Source: Serripes groenlandicus (lineage: Eukaryota > Mollusca > Bivalvia > Cardiida > Cardiidae). From it: a stretch of 64,000 nucleotides of DNA. The notes under the pieces were generated by a model, which saw only the letters and a list, made by a program, of their open reading frames with translations, was not told the DNA's origin and made no database searches. Positions 62,401 to 64,000 of the stretch are shown here, piece after piece. The translations under genes were made by a program, and so were the position numbers. The stretch lies in assembly GCA_031761405.1 (NCBI GenBank), contig JASEVX010000017.1, positions 6,745,668 through 6,809,667 on the forward strand. Direction: 5' to 3'. Position 1 is the stretch's first letter. Every line of letters begins with the position of its first letter.

Positions 62401-63982
62401 TACTTGGTTTGCAGGTTGGTCACCAGCAGCAGATGACTCCTATTGATTTTGAGGTCACTAGGTCCAAGATCAAGGTCATGGTAACCTTCAGCTGAAAAAT
62501 GGTTTCCGCTCAATAACTTAAGAATGATTATGTCAAGGAACTTCATACTTGGTTTCGCACGTTGGTCCTAATTAGTAGATGACCCCTATTGATTTTGTTT
62601 GATTTTGAGATCACAAGCTCAAAGGTCAAGGTCACGGTAACCTTCAGCTGAAAAATCGTTTTTACTCAATAACTCAAGAACGCTTATGCCCTGGAACTTC
62701 ATACTTGGTGTGCAAGTTGGTCCTAACCTGTAGATGACCCCTATTGATTTTGACTCCATCATTTCTTTTCCTCCACTACGACCACACAAATGGGGAGACA
62801 AGCGCTTTTTCAAAAAAGCAATCTCTAGTTTGTAATATTCTTTCTGTTTGAAGGATCCATTTCAACTTTTCAACACTGCTACAGATTGAAAATGGAACAA
62901 TACAAAGAACATGACTGCATCATGCCTTTTTCTAGCTCCACTTTGTTGATTTTCAGCTCAACTGTTTCGAGAATATGAGAGCTATTGTACTCATCACACA
63001 TTGGTTAAGGTTTTGCATTCAAGTACATATATTTCACTATAGCTCAGTTACTAAATGTATTGCATAGAAAATGTCTACAATGTTTCCCAACAATCACACC
63101 TATGTAAACAAATCAATTTAGATATCTCCATCCTACATAAAATGCAAATTATGGCCTTTTCTTTTACTTAGAAATTCTGGTTAAATTTTGTTTGTACAAA
63201 TACATTAATCTTTTCCCTAATACGACATTTCTGCAGCAGACGAGTTTGAACATATTTTGTCAAAAAATAGAAAATCTCTATAATTGAATGGATAACCTAT
63301 GACTAAAAGTGGAAAAACATTGTGGCAAAAGGAGAAATTGCTTTTTGAGCAATTTCTTCTTTTGTCACTATGTTTTCAAAAAGCCGTCTGCTGCAGAGGC
63401 GTCAGAAAGGGTCTATATGAGGGAAAGGGTTTAGAGCCCATATCTTGCTAGCTACTTAATGCATTGGGTTGACACTTTATACAATTCATTCCAACCATGA
63501 CACCGATGCATCTATGTTCGAGTCCATATCTCAATAACTAATAAGCAGTGGAATAGTCAAGCTCGCTGTCGTACGGACAGCTCTTGTTATTGTAAGGTCT
63601 CTTGATCACTTATTGTTTTGCCTGCCATGACAGGGAAACACTGAACAAAGTTGAAAAAAATGTAGCAGATAGAGATATTGCTCATTTTTGTCACAAAGTC
63701 ATCTGCTGCAGAGGCGTCCGAAAGCGTCTGTATGTGGGAAAGGGCTAAATATATTGGGTTTATTGTCAAATAAAAGTTATATTACAGGACAAGGATGTTT
63801 TTACTCATCGTGATGTAGGTGTCTGTTTGTTGTTTTTCAGATACTCTTAGTGCTTGATGTTCCTGAGATCATGAGTTTTGTACTGCAAATACTAGAACAA
63901 CATGAAGTCAACTGGCAACTTTTCCTGTCCTTTATATCTGTTGAAACTGTGTTTATACAGGAATCACAAATTCATCTATTAG
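41323..63982 (+). CDS. FANCA: FANCA homologue, N-terminal exons, 3' end outside window
   Basis: Fanconi anaemia group A protein is a large helical-solenoid scaffold of the nuclear core complex that monoubiquitinates FANCD2-FANCI at DNA crosslinks (family knowledge). Well-supported exons: 41323-41409, 50864-50924, 51442-51572, 55517-55683, 56321-56409, 56804-56911, 61597-61673, 63841-63982; phases join from the first to the sixth and from the seventh to the eighth of these. The decisive match is ILEQHEVNWQLFLSFISVET against the human LETQEVHWQRVLSFVSAL segment. AIREQCKWVYGKISESL, EVWASLHKHGIVPLRYII and QELLKETVFRLLG also align in the right order with the human N-terminal ~440 residues. Between 56911 and 61597 the phases do not join and two candidate exons are listed separately. 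Intron 1 (9.45 kb) contains the whole 48-bp satellite. Confidence 0.8.
41671..41829 (+). mobile_element. TTAA MITE abutting the 48-bp satellite
   Basis: A shortened copy: TTAACCATTTTCCTCATATA at the left, GTACATGTGGGAAAGGGTTAA at the right. The first satellite monomer begins 13 bp later. Confidence 0.88.
41843..44395 (+). repeat. 48-bp satellite, left block (~53 monomers)
   Basis: The monomer contains GTCGTCTGCTGCAGATTTGT (or its common variants with CATATTTGT or TGGATTTGT), then TATATGCAACTGCAAGAA and AGGGTTAAAA. One main variant has ACGGTTAAATATC. Exactly 48 bp (16 codons) per unit, so three or more frames stay open on both strands over hundreds of codons (MQLQERVKSRLLHICY, CNCKKGLKVVCCIFVI; minus MQLHITNPQQTTFNPF). 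Lies entirely in FANCA intron 1. Monomer types occur in a repeated order; a truncated monomer marks 42381 and again 43951. Confidence 0.97.
44415..46246. mobile_element. Inner 1.83-kb TIR element with TTAT duplication
   Basis: GAGCCATAATATGGTGTCCG at the left returns at the right as CGGACACCATATTATGGCTC; pairing continues through the TTACATCAC / GTGATGTAA part for about 38 bp. TTAT lies on both sides (44411-44414, 46247-46250). The interior has a 258-bp tandem duplication (starting 44596 and 44854) and many GTAACAGGACAC motifs related to the terminal GGTGTCC. No transposase recognised; two small open frames (45404-45619 minus, 45833-46147 plus) have no known similarity. Confidence 0.85.
44596..45115 (+). 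repeat. 258-bp tandem duplication with GTAACAGGACAC repeats
   Basis: ATTGTATTGTTAGTAACACA begins both copies (44596, 44854), which are nearly identical. GTGTAACAGGACAC or GATGTAACAGGACAC recurs at least six times from 44770 to 45120. Confidence 0.9.
46618..50066 (+). repeat. 48-bp satellite, right block (~72 monomers)
   Basis: Continues the left block in phase after the insertion. A rare variant reading AAAGTTCTGCAAGAAAGGG at 47631 recurs at 48843, so a 1212-bp block of about 25 monomers has been duplicated. From about 49640 to the end the monomers become more MITE-like (GCAGATTTGTTGTATGCAAC), as in the first monomer at 41843. Open frames of up to 414 residues on the minus strand and 312 on the plus strand coexist here. 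Confidence 0.97.
50150..50250 (-). mobile_element. TTAA-MITE fragment
   Basis: GTAACCCTTTCCCACACACA to GAGAAATTGTTCATCATTC; about half of an older copy. Confidence 0.7.
50287..50516 (+). mobile_element. TTAA MITE, full length
   Basis: 230 bp, both TTAAs intact, centre GCACAGAACGTGC. Confidence 0.95.
50594..50791. mobile_element. Palindromic MITE 'CAGAG-AGATAAGG', copy 3
   Basis: Flanked by perfect 6-bp duplications TTACAA (50588-50593 and 50792-50797). Termini CAGAGCTCTAGATAAGG and ATATCTGGACCTCTG. Ends 72 bp before FANCA exon 2. Confidence 0.93.
50864..50924 (+). CDS. FANCA: FANCA homologue exon 2
   Basis: Acceptor TTTATAG, donor GTAGGA. Reads LTSLKNINGEENTKTLSDIT and leaves phase 1. Similarity is weak, but both neighbouring phases fit. 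Confidence 0.6.
50972..51087 (-). mobile_element. TTAA MITE, internal deletion
   Basis: GACCCTTTCCCACATACAAT at left and GAAAGAGGGAAAGGGTTA at right, 116 bp in all. Confidence 0.85.
51293..51412 (+). repeat. 29-bp tandem repeat, four units
   Basis: GATAAATGACAAAGTGAGTA-type units repeated between 51297 and 51408, ending 30 bp before FANCA exon 3. Confidence 0.85.
51442..51572 (+). CDS. FANCA: FANCA homologue exon 3
   Basis: Reads EFGYLPLLNGNSNEASGGKY, GIDECVKRLINLSETGHK and LTSVQK. Acceptor TTCTTTCAG, donor GTACAT, phase 0 out. Codon use looks coding and contrasts with the flanking AT-rich intron; alignment to FANCA is only approximate. Confidence 0.65.
51666..51895 (+). mobile_element. TTAA MITE, full length
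   Basis: 230 bp, TTAA at both ends, left end CTCTTTCCC. Confidence 0.94.
52152..52807 (+). mobile_element. 'TAGCTCACCTGAGC' tandem-bearing element
   Basis: Opens TTTTTAGCTCACCTGAGC with a hairpin (CACCTGAGCTTCGTGCTGAGGTG), then a GTCCGGCGTCCG-type tract. It then has three degenerate ~125-bp units (CAAGCCATGTTGATTGGT at about 52466, 52629 and 52793). Confidence 0.75.
52808..52924 (-). mobile_element. Half TTAA MITE at the end of the tandem element
   Basis: Starts abruptly after TTGATTGGT at TGTGGCAAAAGG; right end GAGGGAAAGGGTTAA intact. The tandem element seems to have replaced or been inserted into the other half (its remains are at 52121-52140). Confidence 0.85.
52993..53110 (+). mobile_element. 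TTAA MITE left half
   Basis: TTTAACCCTTTCCCACTTGC to CACACTGCCA; cut before the hairpin of the next element. Confidence 0.82.
53125..55022 (+). repeat. Hairpin-headed element with 305-bp dimeric tandem array
   Basis: Opens with the hairpin TATACCCCCGATAAACG..GGGGGTATA, then GGTCGGTCGGTCGGTTGGTC. GTCCGGAGCATAAC recurs at about 53216, 53521, 53828, 54133, 54431 and 54738 (298-307 bp apart). Each unit is a dimer of related ~150-bp halves: one with GTCCGGAGCATAACTTTAAA, the other with GTCCGGAGAATTACTTAATA. Both halves contain ACCATAACTCTA and AGAGTTATTGCCCTTTGTTA. Confidence 0.92.
55023..55516. other. FANCA intron 3, MITE right-end remnant
   Basis: A decayed MITE right end at about 55170-55253 (TTGTATATGGGAAAGGGTTT); remainder AT-rich. 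Confidence 0.4.
55517..55683 (+). CDS. FANCA: FANCA homologue exon 4
   Basis: Reads DELGTITSILNTIKSKGCFH, VSNLTQTLITECPCHLEV and WASLHKHGIVPLRYIIQ. It aligns with human [20 protein letters not shown] followed by EAVWHLHVQGIVSLQELL, part of the N-terminal solenoid. Acceptor CTTTCAG, donor GTAAGC, phase 2 out. Confidence 0.82.
55886..56061 (-). mobile_element. Decayed TTAA MITE
   Basis: TTAACCATTTCCCACATACA to GCATGAGGGAAAGGGTAA. A further fragment lies at 56166-56293, just before FANCA exon 5. Confidence 0.78.
56321..56409 (+). CDS. FANCA: FANCA homologue exon 5
   Basis: After the split methionine reads NQKNGDFVSNFTKQIQDFLK and DSGGTDFIP. Acceptor TGTTACAG, donor GTATTT, phase 1 out. Confidence 0.68.
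56804..56911 (+). CDS. FANCA: FANCA homologue exon 6
   Basis: Reads DILSELINIGYVTLGESDKA, then RDCTKTSISVLDCLIK, resembling human [20 protein letters not shown]. Acceptor TATCTTTCAG, donor GTAAGT, phase 1 out. Confidence 0.68.
56912..57400. other. FANCA intron, fragments only
   Basis: A MITE right end at 57080-57141 (GCATGTGGGAAAGGGTTAA) and a left-end stub near 57290. A small coding exon may be hidden here, since the phases on the two sides do not match. Confidence 0.4.
57401..57546 (+). CDS. Possible FANCA-homologue exon, phase unresolved
   Basis: An open stretch after acceptor ATTCCAG reads RFPLQRLKSLMTSPKPQDQS, SQKSSFGGPLSKLFKDLM and LYYKCPLHIQ. The sequence looks coding, but the frame does not follow exon 6 (phase 1) directly and no strong GT donor follows. 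It may start further in, need a missed small exon before it, or not be an exon. Confidence 0.35.
57578..57702 (+). repeat. 29-bp minisatellite, left block
   Basis: Degenerate units of TATCCTTCACTGTATACTTC with TA runs, ending where the CAGGGG element is inserted. Confidence 0.88.
57703..58305. mobile_element. 603-bp CAGGGG-ended element in minisatellite
   Basis: Termini CAGGGGTTGATTTAA and TTAAGTCTACCCCTG are inverted repeats (13 of 15 match). TATAT on both sides may be a 5-bp duplication, but the host is TA-rich. GGCCAG/CTGGCC motifs cluster in the subterminal regions (GGGCCAGTGG, GGGCCAGTAA, CTGGCCCTGCTGGC). hAT-like non-autonomous element (inference). Confidence 0.85.
58306..60233 (+). 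repeat. 29-bp minisatellite, main block (~65 units)
   Basis: Unit GTTATAGATATCCTTCACTG followed by TATACTTCT, with frequent variants (GAATATCC, TATATATCATT, GCTCTGGAT). Some composite blocks recur, e.g. the GCTCTGGATACTT variant at about 58600, 59130 and 59650, implying higher-order duplication. Confidence 0.95.
60274..60360 (+). CDS. Possible FANCA-homologue exon, phase unresolved
   Basis: Lies just after the 29-bp minisatellite. It has a TATGTAG acceptor and a strong GTAAGC donor. The open frame reads SSTCASTEVFLQSCIQLDHG and VIKPEMK, resembling human [20 protein letters not shown]. It leaves phase 2, whereas the next supported exon needs phase 1, so the join is unresolved. Confidence 0.4.
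60377..60604 (-). mobile_element. TTAA MITE, older subfamily
   Basis: AAACTTTCCTACATACAACA at left, TGTATGTAGGAAAGGATTAA at right. Confidence 0.8.
60950..61077. mobile_element. Palindromic MITE 'CAGAG-AGATAAGG', copy 4, deleted
   Basis: Flanked by perfect 6-bp duplications TGTTAA (60944-60949, 61078-61083). One half of the central palindrome is lost after GTGGGTACTCAAAAG. Confidence 0.85.
61127..61357 (+). mobile_element. TTAA MITE, full length
   Basis: 231 bp, TTAA at both ends; ends 239 bp before a FANCA exon. Confidence 0.94.
61597..61673 (+). CDS. FANCA: FANCA homologue exon (AIREQCKWVYGK)
   Basis: Acceptor TATTTTCAG, donor GTAAGT. Needs a phase-1 join in front, then reads SKAIREQCKWVYGKISESLI and MLYKQ, aligning with human [20 protein letters not shown] LYRR. 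Phase 0 out, directly joining the next exon. Confidence 0.82.
61674..62030. other. FANCA intron, no clear feature
   Basis: Unique sequence with scattered GCTCCGTTG/GCTCCGGTTG phrases (61790-61920), perhaps an old short tandem repeat. Confidence 0.4.
62036..62831 (+). mobile_element. 'TATGTCTCCCC' tandem-bearing element
   Basis: Opens TATTATGTCTCCCCCATACA with the hairpin CCCCCATACATAGGGG, followed by CCGTCCTTCCGTCTGTC. It then has about four degenerate 150-bp units (GACCCCTATTGATTTTGA recurring, each with AAGGTCA motifs), and closes AATGGGGAGACAAGCGCTTT. The terminus is related to the 24334-26736 element, the units are not. Confidence 0.82.
63205..63433 (-). mobile_element. TTAA MITE, full length
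   Basis: TTAATCTTTTCCCTAATACG at left; right flank changed to TTTA. Last near-complete copy in the window. Confidence 0.92.
63560..63748. repeat. 'CAAGCTCGCTGTCGTACGGACAG' repeat end and MITE fragment
   Basis: TCGCTGTCGTACGGACAGCT (63572) looks like the terminus of another dispersed repeat, with a short palindrome CTGTCGTACGGACAG. A MITE right half follows (63650-63748, TGTATGTGGGAAAGGGCTAA). Confidence 0.6.
63841..63982 (+). CDS. FANCA: FANCA homologue, last exon in window
   Basis: Acceptor TTTTTCAG, donor GTGGGT, phase 1 out. Reads ILLVLDVPEIMSFVLQILEQ, HEVNWQLFLSFISVETVF and IQESQIHLL. The HxxEVxWQxxLSFxS core matches human FANCA, and it is the strongest single match in this gene. Confidence 0.88.
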
Positions 63983-64000
63983 GTGGGTTTGAAGTATTTC

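Overview
The window is eukaryotic nuclear DNA, almost certainly from a bivalve mollusc; the species is not determined. Genes are split into short exons with GT/AG junctions. Roughly half the sequence is repeats of types common in bivalves: foldback MITEs, tandem-repeat-bearing elements that open with a hairpin and a GTCC/GTCT microsatellite, tRNA-derived SINEs and minisatellites. There are no bacterial-type operons, rRNAs or CRISPR arrays.

Two conserved protein genes lie head to head. On the minus strand, 13 coding exons between 27385 and 2248 encode a DCAF11/WDR23 homologue, a WD40 substrate receptor of the CUL4-DDB1 ubiquitin ligase. All exon phases join, and the last ~130 codons lie beyond the left edge. 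On the plus strand, exons from 41323 to 63982 encode the N-terminal part of a Fanconi anaemia group A (FANCA) homologue, a scaffold of the Fanconi core complex. The joins between 56911 and 61597 are not resolved, and the gene runs off the right edge. The ~14 kb between the two start codons holds only repeats and one decayed non-LTR reverse transcriptase.

Layout: 1-1460, 169/179-bp tandem element ending in a C/G hairpin. 2.2-27.4 kb, DCAF11, with introns full of a ~230-bp TTAA-flanked MITE, a 10-bp minisatellite (6904-7334), and a 2.4-kb element of opposed 156-bp arrays (24334-26736). 27.4-41.3 kb, intergenic: SINE, 160-bp tandem repeats, MITEs, RT relic, TIR element. 41.3-64 kb, FANCA. Its first intron contains an 8.2-kb 48-bp satellite (41843-50066) split by a 2.2-kb nested transposon. 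Later introns hold a 305-bp dimeric tandem array (53.1-55.0 kb), a 29-bp minisatellite (57.6-60.2 kb) split by another CAGGG-ended element, and a hairpin-headed element at 62.0-62.8 kb.

The most interesting observation is that the 48-bp satellite looks like an amplified end of the MITE that is scattered through the whole window. It starts 13 bp after a MITE copy, its outermost monomers are the most MITE-like, and it has built higher-order repeats and hosted two successive transposon insertions with recognisable target-site duplications. Its length (16 codons) keeps several reading frames open on both strands, so its 300-500-residue open frames should not be taken for genes.
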